This document shows, piece after piece, positions 24,710 to 33,452 of a stretch of DNA of 52,514 nucleotides. This DNA comes from Luteimonas salinisoli (GTDB lineage: Bacteria; Pseudomonadota; Gammaproteobacteria; Xanthomonadales; Xanthomonadaceae), in NCBI RefSeq assembly GCF_013425525.1, contig NZ_JACCKA010000093.1, positions 68,172 through 120,685 on the forward strand, read 5' to 3'. The position numbers and the translations under genes are program-made. Positions within the stretch are counted from its first letter, which is position 1. Every line of letters begins with the position of its first letter. The notes under the pieces were generated by a model. The model was not told the DNA's origin. It did not search any database and worked only from the letters and a program-made list of their open reading frames with translations.

Positions 24710-26047
24710 GTGGAGGCGCAGGCGCCCGGCCGGCCGTGGAAGCGTGCGCTCGCGTGGCTGGCGCTGCTCGGGCCGTTCTTCTACGCCAGCTACGGCTTCG
24801 CCAACGCGATGGCGGCGCGGCGCGCAGACGTCCCCAGCATCGTCTTCGGCTGGGAGCAGGCGATGCCGTTCCTGGCCTGGACCATCGTGCCGTACTGGAC
24901 CACCAACCTGTTCTACGCGATCTCGCCGTTCCTGTGCCGCGACCGCCGCGAGCTCGACACGCACTGCCTGCGGCTGCTGTCGGTACAGGTGCTGGCGGTG
25001 TCCTGTTTCCTGCTGTGGCCGCTGGCCTTCAGCTTCGAGCGGCCGGCGAGCGACGGCGTGTTCGGAGGCATGTTCGCGGCGCTGGAAGGATTCGACCGCC
25101 CGTACAACCAGGCGCCGTCGCTGCATATCGCCATCACCGTGGTGCTGTGGACGCGCTACGTGAAAGCGCTGCACGGCGCCTGGCGCTGGCTGCTGCACGG
25201 CTGGTTCGTGCTGGTCTGCGCCTCGGTGCTGACGACTTTCCAGCACCATTTCATCGACATCCCCACCGGGCTGGCCGCGGGGTGGCTGTGCGTGTGGCTG
25301 TGGCCCGAGCGCATCGTCGCGCCGTGGCGAGGGGCGCGACTGGCCGCCGATCCTGCGCGCTGGCGGCTGGCGGTGCTGTACGCGGCGGCGGCCGCGGCCT
25401 GCGCCGCCGTGGCAACGCTGGCCGGTGGCGGCTGGCTGTGGCTGTGGTGGCCGGCGTTCTCGCTCGCACTGGTGGCGGGCAACTACGCCTGGTTCGGCGC
25501 CGCAGGCTTCCAGAAGCGCGACGACGGCAGGCTGAGCACTGCGGCGCGCTGGCTGTACGCGCCGTACCTGGCGGCGGCATGGATCAACTCTCGGGCCTGG
25601 ACCTACCGGCGCCCGGCGCCGGTGGAAGTGGCGGACGGGATCTGGCTCGGGCGCACTCCCGGGCGCGCCGATCGCGATCGGTTCACGGTGGTCGACGTGT
25701 GCGCGGAACTGTCGCTACCCGGCGGCGCCCGGCCCGGCGATCGCGTGGTACCGATGCTCGACTTGGTGGCGCCTTCGCCCAGCGCGCTGCGCGAGGCGGC
25801 CGCCGCCATTGCGGACGTACGCCCGCGGGGTCAGGTGCTGGTCTGCTGCGCGCTGGGCTATTCGCGCAGCGCGCTGGCGGTGGCGGCCTGGCTGCTGGCC
25901 AGCGGCCGCGCGCAGGATGCGGATGCCGCGTTCGCGCGGGTGCGGGCCGCGCGCCCCGAGGTGGTCTTGCGCGAAGGCCACCGCCGTGCGCTGCTGGCGG
26001 CGCAGGCAGCGCCGGCGACGGCCCTGGCAGCAGAGGCGGCATCGTGA
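24710..26047 (+). CDS. ynbD: YnbD-like PAP2 / dual-specificity phosphatase
   Basis: Membrane protein, 445 aa. The N-terminal part has about six hydrophobic segments and the PAP2 lipid-phosphatase signature: SLHIAITVVLW and then TTFQHHFIDIPTGLAAG with the catalytic His. The C-terminal part (about 300-420) is a Cys-dependent phosphatase with C-x5-R loop CALGYSR (Cys380, Arg386). Two unrelated phosphatase active sites on one chain are the hallmark of YnbD. It could remove phosphate from a phosphatidyl-alcohol-phosphate formed by YnbA. It starts with GTG; its TGA overlaps the next GTG. Confidence 0.85.
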   Translation: MEAQAPGRPWKRALAWLALLGPFFYASYGFANAMAARRADVPSIVFGWEQAMPFLAWTIVPYWTTNLFYAISPFLCRDRRELDTHCLRLLSVQVLAVSCFLLWPLAFSFERPASDGVFGGMFAALEGFDRPYNQAPSLHIAITVVLWTRYVKALHGAWRWLLHGWFVLVCASVLTTFQHHFIDIPTGLAAGWLCVWLWPERIVAPWRGARLAADPARWRLAVLYAAAAAACAAVATLAGGGWLWLWWPAFSLALVAGNYAWFGAAGFQKRDDGRLSTAARWLYAPYLAAAWINSRAWTYRRPAPVEVADGIWLGRTPGRADRDRFTVVDVCAELSLPGGARPGDRVVPMLDLVAPSPSALREAAAAIADVRPRGQVLVCCALGYSRSALAVAAWLLASGRAQDADAAFARVRAARPEVVLREGHRRALLAAQAAPATALAAEAAS

Positions 26048-26487
26048 CCGGCGCCCCGTTCGATCTGCAGGCGATGGGATTGCTGCTGCACCAGGGCCGC
26101 CGGCTGCATGCCGTGTCGATGGGGCTGGCGGGCCTCGCAGGGCTGTGGCTGGTGCTTGGTGCCGTGGCGGGAATATCGCTTGGCGCCCCGGTCCAGGCCC
26201 TGCTCATCGCAAGCCTGCTGGCGGCGGCCTTGCAGCTGTACTGCGCGATGCGCACCGACTTCGACGCCGGCCTGTTCCAGGCCGTTGCCGCACTGCCGCC
26301 GGCCGATGCCATGCGCATCCTCGATGCCTCCCTGCAGTCGTTGGGGCTGCAGCCCGTCGATCGCGCCGGCCGTTCCTGGGACGCGCGCTGGCGCGGCGCG
26401 CGCACCTGGCTGCGCCGGCAGGGCTTGCTGGCCGGGGCGCAGCTGCTGCTGATGGCGGGCGCATGGCTGGCGGCGCTCGCCCGATGA
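26044..26487 (+). CDS. Small membrane protein of the ynb operon
   Basis: 147 aa, start GTG on the GTGA overlap with ynbD. Two hydrophobic hairpin segments (about 24-65) lie near the N-terminus and a third at the C-terminus (LLAGAQLLLMAGAWLAAL). Between them is a soluble piece with ADAMRILDASLQSLGLQP. I do not recognise a named family. The unbroken overlaps on one side and 12-bp gap on the other mark it as part of the lipid operon, perhaps as an assembly partner. Confidence 0.7.
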   Translation: MTGAPFDLQAMGLLLHQGRRLHAVSMGLAGLAGLWLVLGAVAGISLGAPVQALLIASLLAAALQLYCAMRTDFDAGLFQAVAALPPADAMRILDASLQSLGLQPVDRAGRSWDARWRGARTWLRRQGLLAGAQLLLMAGAWLAALAR

Positions 26488-26499
26488 CGGGAGACACCC

Positions 26500-27156
26500 A
26501 TGATCGATAGGCTGATCGCGCGCGGCTTCAGCGCCGCCATCCACGCGCTCACCGGCGCACGCGCGCTGTGGGAGGGCTGCATTCCTACGGCGGAGCGGCG
26601 CGTCTATTTCGGCAACCACGCCAGCCACGGCGATTTCGTGATGATCTGGTCGGCGCTGCCGCCGGCGCTGCGGCGCGGGGTGCGCCCGGTGGCCGGGGCC
26701 GACTACTGGAACCGCGGACCGTTCCGCCGCTACCTGATCCGCAACGTGTTCCACGCCGTGCTGATCGAGCGCAATGCGTCCGAGCGAAACGGGGAAGACC
26801 CGATCCAGCAGCTCTGCGATGCGGTCGATGGCGGCGCATCGCTGATCCTGTTCCCCGAGGGCACCCGCAACACCGGCGAGGGCCTGCTGCCGTTCAAGAG
26901 CGGCATCTATCACCTGGCCCGGCAGCGGCCGGAGCTGGAATTCGTGCCGGTGTGGCTGGACAACCTGAGCCGGGTGATGCCGAAGGGCAAGCTGCTGCCG
27001 CTGCCGCTGTTGTGCACCGCACGCTTCGGCGCGCCGCTGCGCCTGGCTGCCGGCGAGGACAAGCCGGCATTCCTGGACCGCGCGCGGGCGGCGCTGCTGG
27101 CGCTGTCGGAGGACGGCGGCACCGCGACCGCCGCGGTCACGGGAGAGCCGGCATGA
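26500..27156 (+). CDS. PlsC-like lysophospholipid acyltransferase
   Basis: 1-acyl-sn-glycerol-3-phosphate acyltransferase family, 218 aa. Catalytic HX4D is NHASHGD (His40, Asp45), and the acceptor motif FPEGTRN is at 118-124. Family members acylate lysophosphatidic acid to phosphatidic acid at the inner membrane. The core chromosomal PlsC is presumably elsewhere, so this copy may supply a special phosphatidic acid to the neighbouring CDP-diglyceride synthase. Its stop overlaps the next start by ATGA. Confidence 0.88.
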   Translation: MIDRLIARGFSAAIHALTGARALWEGCIPTAERRVYFGNHASHGDFVMIWSALPPALRRGVRPVAGADYWNRGPFRRYLIRNVFHAVLIERNASERNGEDPIQQLCDAVDGGASLILFPEGTRNTGEGLLPFKSGIYHLARQRPELEFVPVWLDNLSRVMPKGKLLPLPLLCTARFGAPLRLAAGEDKPAFLDRARAALLALSEDGGTATAAVTGEPA

Positions 27157-28100
27157 AGGCGCTGGTGCAGGGCTGGTCCGATGCCACGCTGCTGTTCGCC
27201 GGGATCGGCGCGGTGCTGCTGCTGGCCACCGCGGTCGCCGAAACGCTGCGCTGGCGCGCGGACGGCCCCAGCGCGGTGCTCGACAACCTGGTGGCGCGGA
27301 TCCGCGCCTGGTGGGTGATGGCAGCGGTAGTGGGCATCGCCTTCCTCGGCGGGCGCACCGGGATGATCGTGCTGTTCGCGCTGGTCTCGCTGTTCGCGTT
27401 GCGCGAGTTCATCACCCTCACCCCGACCCGGCGCGGCGACTACTACGCCCTGCTCGCGGCGTTCTACCTGGTGCTGCCCTACCAGTACTGGCTGGTGTAC
27501 GCCGACTGGTACGGCCTGTACACGCTGCTGATCCCGGTCTACGCCTTCCTGCTGCTGCCGATCCTGGCGACGATCGGCGGCGACACCGACCGCTATCTGG
27601 AGCGGACCGCCAAGGTGCAGTGGGGGCTGATGATCAGCGTGTTCTGCGTGTCCCACGTACCCGCGCTGATGAACCTGCAGATCGCCGGCTACGAGGGCCG
27701 CAATCTGCTGCTGATCGCCTTCCTGGTGATCGTGGTGCAGTCCTCCGACGTGCTGCAGTACGTCTGGGGCAAGCTGGCCGGCAAACGCCTGATCGCCCCG
27801 CGCCTGTCGCCATCGAAGACGGTGGAGGGCTTCATCGGCGGTGTGGCCTCGGCCAGCCTGCTCGGCGCCGCGCTGTGGTGGATCACCCCGTTCACCCCCT
27901 GGCAGGCGGCGCTGCTGGCCCTGGTCGCCAACCTGATGGGCTTCCTCGGCGGCCTGGTGATGTCCGCGATCAAGCGCGACCGCGGCATCAAGGACTGGGG
28001 GCACATGATCGAGGGCCACGGCGGCATGCTCGACCGCATCGACTCGGTCTGCTTCGCCGCGCCGGTGTTCTTTCATTTGATCCGGTACTGGTGGACCTGA
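27153..28100 (+). CDS. ynbB: YnbB-like phosphatidate cytidylyltransferase
   Basis: CDP-diglyceride synthase family membrane protein, 315 aa with about eight hydrophobic segments: CTP + phosphatidic acid gives CDP-diacylglycerol + PPi. The CdsA signature is intact at 271-297 (SAIKRDRGIKDWGHMIEGHG then GMLDRID). It is the last gene of the operon and would supply the activated lipid for the YnbA-like transferase. A decayed copy of its last ~75 bp lies at 33291-33366. Confidence 0.9.
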   Translation: MKALVQGWSDATLLFAGIGAVLLLATAVAETLRWRADGPSAVLDNLVARIRAWWVMAAVVGIAFLGGRTGMIVLFALVSLFALREFITLTPTRRGDYYALLAAFYLVLPYQYWLVYADWYGLYTLLIPVYAFLLLPILATIGGDTDRYLERTAKVQWGLMISVFCVSHVPALMNLQIAGYEGRNLLLIAFLVIVVQSSDVLQYVWGKLAGKRLIAPRLSPSKTVEGFIGGVASASLLGAALWWITPFTPWQAALLALVANLMGFLGGLVMSAIKRDRGIKDWGHMIEGHGGMLDRIDSVCFAAPVFFHLIRYWWT

Positions 28101-28185
28101 ACACCCCGGGTGCTACGCGATACTTTGTGGCGGGCGCACGCCTCCACTACCATCGAGACCGGGGTGATCGAGCCGAGGTGGGAAG

Positions 28186-30504
28186 ATGATGGAGGCCAGG
28201 TCCAGCGAACCGACCCTGACCGCCTCCCTGGTGGTGCTGGCCGTACTGGCCGCCTGCGCTACCTGGTGGAGCGGGCTGTCGCCATCGCTGCAGCCGCCTG
28301 CGGCGGTGGCGGCAACGGCGCCGTCCACGGAGTTCTCCGCCGAGCGTGCGCGCGCGCACCTGCGGATCATCGCCGAAAGTCCCCGGCCTCTCGGTTCCGC
28401 CGCCCATGCCCGCACCCGCGGCCATGTGGTCGAAGCGTTGCGCGGACTGGGCCTGGACCCGCAACTCCAGCAGGCCACGGTGGTGCGCGGGACCGAGCGG
28501 ACCGTCAACGCCGCGGCGGTATCCAACATCGTGGCGCGTATACCGGGAACCGGGTCCGGGCAGGCGGTCGTGCTGGCGGCGCACTACGACTCGGTGCCGC
28601 ATTCGCCCGGTGCCAACGATGCGGGCAACGGCGTCGCGGCGATCCTGGAGACGGTGCGTGCGCTGCAGGCCGGGCCGGCGCTGCGCAACGACGTGATCGT
28701 GCTGATCACCGACGCCGAGGAGCCCGGCCTCGTGGGCGCGCGCGCATACGTGGATGAGCACCCCTGGGCCCGGGAAACCGGGATCGTGCTCAACGCCGAA
28801 GGGCGGGGAAACGCCGGTCCGGTGTACATGTTCCGCACCGTCGGCGCCAACGGCGGCATGGTCGGGACCCTGGCGCGCTCGGTTCCTGGCGCGCTGGCCG
28901 ACTCCGTGTCCAACGAGCTCTTCAAGGTCATGCCCAACGACACCGATCTGAGCGTGTTCCGGGATGCGGGCTACCTGGGCATGGACTTCGCCAACGTGCG
29001 GGGATTCACCCACTACCACACTGCCCTGGACAACTACGAGCAGGCCGATCCGCGCACGCTGCAGCATCATGGCGAGTATCTGCTGGCGCTCACCCGCGCC
29101 TTCGGCCGGATGGACCTGTCGCGGCTGGCCGCGCCCGAACGGGTCTATTTCGCCCTGCCGCTCGTGGGCATCGCGCACTACCCGGTGGCCTGGGCGCTGC
29201 CATTGTCCCTCGCCGCGCTGGCGCTGGCGGCCTGGCTGGCGGTGCATCTGTACCGCGGCGGCCATTGGCGCCCGCGCGGTGCGGCCATCGGCCTGCTGCA
29301 TTTCATCGCGGCGCTGATCGGCCTGCCGGTGCTGGCGGTCGCGGCATGGGCCTTGGTCGGTCGATGGGTCCCCGAGTTGGCCTGGTTCCATCACGGCGCC
29401 CCCTACGACGGCCATCGCTACCTGCTTGCCCTGGCACTTCCAGCCATCGCGGTGTATCTGGCGTCGCTGGCGTGGCTGCGGCGCCGCGCGCAGCCGACGG
29501 AGATGGTGCTGGGTCCGGCGCTCGTCTGGCTGTTGCTTGCGCTGGCGACTGCGGCATGGATGCCCGGCGCGGGCTACGTATTTCTCTGGCCGCTGCTGTT
29601 CGCACTGGCCGGGCTGGCGGTGGTTCGTCTGCACGCCGTGCGGCGGCCCGCCGTGGCGGCGATCGCGCTGGTGCTGGGGGCGCTGCCGGTCGTGTACTTC
29701 ATGACACCGATGGTCGTGGGCATGGAAGAGGCGATGACCCTGGATGCAGTGGCGCTTCCGTTCGTGCTGCTGGCGCTGACGCTGGGCCTGCTCGCGCCGC
29801 AGCTGGACTTCGTGGCCCGCCCGACGGGGCGCATCGTGCCGGGCCTGCTGCTGGCGGCCGGCGTCGGCGTGCTGGCCGCGGCGTTGCTGGCGACCGGGTT
29901 CCATCGCGACCGCAGGCAGGCCGATACGCTCGAATACGTCGCCGATGCGACACGCGGCGAGGCGTTCTGGGCCTCGCTGGATCCCGAGCCCAACGCGTGG
30001 ACCCGGCAATATCTGGGCGACGCGCCGCAGCGAACCGAGGTGCCCGACTGGGCATCGGAGCTGTTCGCGCGCGACTCGGATCCCTTGATCCGCCCTGCCG
30101 TCGCGACACACCTTGACGCACCCGGAGCCGAGCTGATGGACGAGATCGTCGAAGGGGAAACGCGGCGCCTGCGCCTGCGGATCGCCAGCCCGCCGAACGC
30201 CTATGCGACGGTGATCGAGTTCCCGGAGGGGGTACCGGTCACCGGGCTGCGGATCGATGGACGGCCGGCTCCCGCCGACATCGCATCCGACGGTGTGCGG
30301 GTCACCTGGTTCGCGCCGCCTGCGCAAGGCGCGGTTCTGGAGTTCGTAGCTCCCACCGCCGCGCGGCTCGAGCTCCTGCTGCGCTCCAATATCCCGGGCG
30401 TGCCGCCGCCGGACGGCGCGGAGGCGATCGCGCGGCCGCAGCACACCATGGCCGCCGGCCCGTGGACCGAGCGCACGCGCCTGCAGCGGACGGTGAGCTT
30501 CTGA
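28186..30504 (+). CDS. M28 family membrane metallopeptidase
   Basis: 772 aa: one N-terminal membrane segment (about 10-28), an extracytoplasmic M28 peptidase domain (about 50-310), then a run of about nine hydrophobic segments and a C-terminal soluble beta domain (about 600-772). Zinc ligands and catalytic residues are visible: His133 (AAHYDSVP), bridging Asp145 (GANDAGNGVAA), Glu178/Glu179 (TDAEEPGLVGA) and a late His in GFTHYHTALDN. The architecture matches membrane aminopeptidases related to eukaryotic Fxna/ERMP1. The first of two adjacent ATGs lies seven bases after a GAGG site. The 85-bp gap to ynbB means it may be a separate transcript. The substrate is unknown. Confidence 0.85.
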   Translation: MMEARSSEPTLTASLVVLAVLAACATWWSGLSPSLQPPAAVAATAPSTEFSAERARAHLRIIAESPRPLGSAAHARTRGHVVEALRGLGLDPQLQQATVVRGTERTVNAAAVSNIVARIPGTGSGQAVVLAAHYDSVPHSPGANDAGNGVAAILETVRALQAGPALRNDVIVLITDAEEPGLVGARAYVDEHPWARETGIVLNAEGRGNAGPVYMFRTVGANGGMVGTLARSVPGALADSVSNELFKVMPNDTDLSVFRDAGYLGMDFANVRGFTHYHTALDNYEQADPRTLQHHGEYLLALTRAFGRMDLSRLAAPERVYFALPLVGIAHYPVAWALPLSLAALALAAWLAVHLYRGGHWRPRGAAIGLLHFIAALIGLPVLAVAAWALVGRWVPELAWFHHGAPYDGHRYLLALALPAIAVYLASLAWLRRRAQPTEMVLGPALVWLLLALATAAWMPGAGYVFLWPLLFALAGLAVVRLHAVRRPAVAAIALVLGALPVVYFMTPMVVGMEEAMTLDAVALPFVLLALTLGLLAPQLDFVARPTGRIVPGLLLAAGVGVLAAALLATGFHRDRRQADTLEYVADATRGEAFWASLDPEPNAWTRQYLGDAPQRTEVPDWASELFARDSDPLIRPAVATHLDAPGAELMDEIVEGETRRLRLRIASPPNAYATVIEFPEGVPVTGLRIDGRPAPADIASDGVRVTWFAPPAQGAVLEFVAPTAARLELLLRSNIPGVPPPDGAEAIARPQHTMAAGPWTERTRLQRTVSF

Positions 30505-30541
30505 GCGCTTGCGGCGTCCGGCGCGGATCCGTCCGCACGCG

Positions 30542-31000
30542 TCAGGCGCTTTCGTCCCTCTCGTTGCCACTGAAGCGCCCAGACGGCCGCGCCTCGGGCT
30601 CGCCATCCAGGCTGTCGCGGGTGTTCTTCTGCACCGCGATCGCCGCGAACAGGCTCAGCGCATAGGACATGCCGTAGAAGCCTTTCTCGCTCAGCGCGAG
30701 GCCGGCGTTCCAGAGGCCCACGAACAGCAGCAGCAGGGCCGAAATGACCGCGAACCAGGACAGGCCGTAGTAGATGTTGGTCACCGGAATGCCTTCCATC
30801 CGGTCGCGCACGCTCTTCTGCACCGACACCGCCGCGAACAGCCCGTACAGCAGCAGGGTGAAGTAGTAGCCCCTCTCGTTGAGCTGCATGTCGGCGTTCC
30901 AGAGCCCGACCAGGTAGGCCGTCATGCCCAGACCGAGCGCCACCCAGGAGGCGCCGACGAAGGCGGGGGAAGGTTTGCGGGAAACGGCCGTTTCGTTCAT
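30542..31000 (-). CDS. YiaA/YiaB family inner-membrane protein
   Basis: 152 aa with four hydrophobic segments made of two tandem YiaA/B repeats. The first holds [18 protein letters not shown] and VSVQKSVRD; the second [17 protein letters not shown] and IAVQKNTRD, so the internal duplication is plain. The N- and C-termini are hydrophilic. Function of the family is unknown. The start at 31000 gives [10 protein letters not shown]. It is convergent with the M28 peptidase, with only 37 bp between the stops. Confidence 0.85.
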   Translation of the reverse strand: MNETAVSRKPSPAFVGASWVALGLGMTAYLVGLWNADMQLNERGYYFTLLLYGLFAAVSVQKSVRDRMEGIPVTNIYYGLSWFAVISALLLLFVGLWNAGLALSEKGFYGMSYALSLFAAIAVQKNTRDSLDGEPEARPSGRFSGNERDESA

Positions 31001-31149
31001 CCGGGTCTGCTCCGTGCGGGAAGATGGGAACCGCGACAGGCGGACGCTCAGTGCCTCCGCCACACCAGCCCCCTGTCCCGGGGGCTGTCGACGCCAATGC
31101 TACGGCGCTGAAGCGGCTTCGCGCCAGATGCTTGCGATACATCCCTTCC

Positions 31150-33089
31150 TCACCGCCCCCCGCGCGGAGATCGCCTGCCCCGCAAGCGAATGCGTGGGGC
31201 GGGGGCGGGCACATCCGCTCCGGCGCGGCAATCCCTCGGCTCTCCAAGTTCGCCTCCTCGGCGCAGGCGCAGGCGCCGGCCGCGGGCGACGGCATGGCAA
31301 GCGCTCGGGACGGCACCCCCTGGAACAGTTTCAGGCTGAAATCCGCGGGCAGGATCGACTTCACGATCTCGTATCTGCCCTCCTGCAGTTCGGCATGCTG
31401 CAGGTAGGCGATCAGCTGCGCGCGCAGGCGCCCGAGTTCGGCCGTGCTCCGCCGTTCGACCTCCGAGGGCGCGCCCAGGTCGCCGAAATAGACCCCCATC
31501 CCGACGAACAGGCCGGCAGCCTGGACTCCGGCGACGTCGTCGCGGGCCAGGGCGACCTCCCTCGGGGCCGGGGCGCCACCGCACCCGCGCGCTTCGGCCC
31601 GGTACCCGCCGGGTTCGAGCGTACCGTGCGCCAGCAGCGCATCGAGTGCCTGCAGTGTGCCGAGCCACGCCGCGTCCTCGAGGTCCGGAACCTCTTCGTC
31701 TCCGAGCGGGAAGAACGCGAAGCCGTCGTCGGCGGCCCCGACGCAGACCTGCCTCGCCGACGCGATCTGCTCCTCGTCGAGCCACATCGTTCCCTGCGGC
31801 AGCTCCGGCATCAGGGCTCGATACAGGGAAAGCGGGTCGGCCCCCTCGTCTCCGGCGTTCCCCGGCGGATCGACGGCGATCAGGTAGTTCGCCAGCGAAA
31901 GCAGGCGACGGCCGAGCCGGGTGTCGCCGCCATGTTGTGCGGCCACCGCGCCAAAGGCGTGGACACGGGCGCGATCGCGCACGTCGTCGGGGCGGATCCG
32001 GGCAAGCCCGGCGGCGTCGAACAGCCTGATCGCCGCGTCGGTACGGCCGCTGGCGAGCAAGCCCTCGCACAGGTCGAGTATGTCGCCCGCCAGCGGGCGG
32101 ACGCCTGCCTCCGGCAACTGCGGCATCAGTTCCGCGGCACGTTCGACCCATCCCGCGACGAATCCCTCGGGCAACCGTCGACCAGCACCGTCGCCGTAGC
32201 CGACGATGTCGAGCAGCGCGAGGATCGCGGCGAGCCGGTCGCGGGCGTCCTCCGCCCGCCCGGCGTTCCCTGCGGCGCGGCGGGCATCGCGGGCGACATA
32301 GTCGAGGGCGACCTCGTCGAGGGCGCCCGCCTCGGCGTTCACCGCCGCTCGGAGCATTCGCTCGAGCAGCCACCGCGTCGACAAGCTGCTCGCGGCGGTC
32401 GCATCGCCCCCGTCGTGCAGGCGCACGAGTTCGCGATAGACGGCCAGCGTTTCCGCCGCATCGGTGGTCCGCACGCTGCGGTTGAGGATCGCCGCCGTTT
32501 CGTGCCAGGCCGTCGACCCCGGCTGCAGGTCGATGAGCCGGAGTTCGACCTGCATCTCCCGATCTCTGCGGACCTCCGCAGTATCGCCGCGCGAGTCGGT
32601 GACGCCGAGAAATGCAGCGCCATCCTCGGGGGCCAGCAGATAGCCGCGATGCGCCGCGGGCGTTCCGTCCGGATACGAGATGCGGCTCTGCGCCTTCCAG
32701 GCGCCCGTGCCGATCAGCGGGCGCGCCGAAAAATCGGCCTGCTCGGCGGGCTGCCCAATGCGCACTATGGCCGTCCGGCCGGCGGCATCTGTGTTGCCCT
32801 CGATGTCCAGCACCGCTTCCCCGTCCTGGTAGACCAGCAGGCGGTAGGGCTTGTCCACCCAGGGCTCCCGAGTGACCGGGTCCTCGATCGAGGGCCGGAG
32901 CTCATGCGCTCCGGTCCCGACGACCGCATCCGGGGCCACGCGCTCCTGCGCGCAGGTGGAACCGGCAACGAGGCAGCTGACCACCAGCAGCGCGAAGGCC
33001 GCACGACGGCCGCCGCCCGGATTGCCATCCTGCAGCGCCCCCCGTGCCTCGCGGCCGGGCGATACCCTAGCGCTCGATAACCGATCCAT
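31150..33089 (-). CDS. Large exported protein, unknown function, 3' end uncertain
   Basis: An exported protein of roughly 600 residues that I cannot assign to a family. After a basic N-terminus, residues 29-47 form a signal sequence (AAFALLVVSCLVAGSTCAQ). A beta-rich part follows (PYRLLVYQDGEAVLDIEG, RGYLLAPEDGAAFLGVTDSRG), then a long helical part (DAAETLAVYRELVRLHDGG onward) that could be an alpha-solenoid. The frame does not stop where the protein-like sequence ends (near DFSLKLFQGVPSRAL, about 31315). It runs on through the yiaA gene in another frame as far as 30201. Two other frames stop at 31150 and 31100, and a GC-run at 31191-31213 could hide a one-base slip. The end given is therefore a guess. 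Confidence 0.55.
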
Positions 33090-33290
33090 CGCCTCACTCT
33101 CGTCTGGAAGGTTCTTCCGCGCCGGAATCACCGAAGGTAGCTCGGGACGCGCTCCAGGAACCTGCGGCGCGGCGTCTGGCGATGCGGATGCGGAACGCGG
33201 GCAATTTGGCATCCATCCGCCCCCTGGCCCTGCTTTTGCAGAGTTGATCTCGATTTGGCAAGCAACTTCCTGCCCGCTGGTGCCTCTCTC

Positions 33291-33366
33291 GGCATACTCG
33301 ATTGCTTCCACTCGGTCTGCTTCGCCGCGCGTAGTGTTCTCCCGTCTGATCCCGTGTTGGTGGACC
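33291..33366 (+). pseudogene. Decayed 3' end of a CDP-diglyceride synthase gene
   Basis: The first 40 bases (33291-33330) match 28023-28062 of the intact ynbB-like gene at 35 of 40 positions, including 21 identical bases in a row region ending TTCGCCGCGC. They still encode GxLDxxxSVCFAA. One extra base then breaks the frame, and similarity continues through TGGTGGACC, where the intact gene ends. Weaker similarity (GGGTGATCGAGG) extends past the stop. The remaining gap between 33090 and 33452 has no gene I can support. Confidence 0.6.
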
Positions 33367-33452
33367 GAGGGGTTCGGTCGGCGGTGGGCCGACGCCGCGA
33401 TTTCGTGACCCCTGGGTGATCGAGGCGCCGACAACCCCTGGAAGCACCGAAC

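Noticed and set aside
30201..31150. Continuation of the large exported protein through the yiaA region
   Set aside because: The yiaA frame has clear repeats and membrane segments, whereas the overlapping frame there is Arg/Gly-rich filler.
28100..33366. Integrative element flanked by ynbB-end repeats
   Set aside because: No integrase, transposase or tRNA target lies inside; the repeats are kept only as a finding about a possible old rearrangement.
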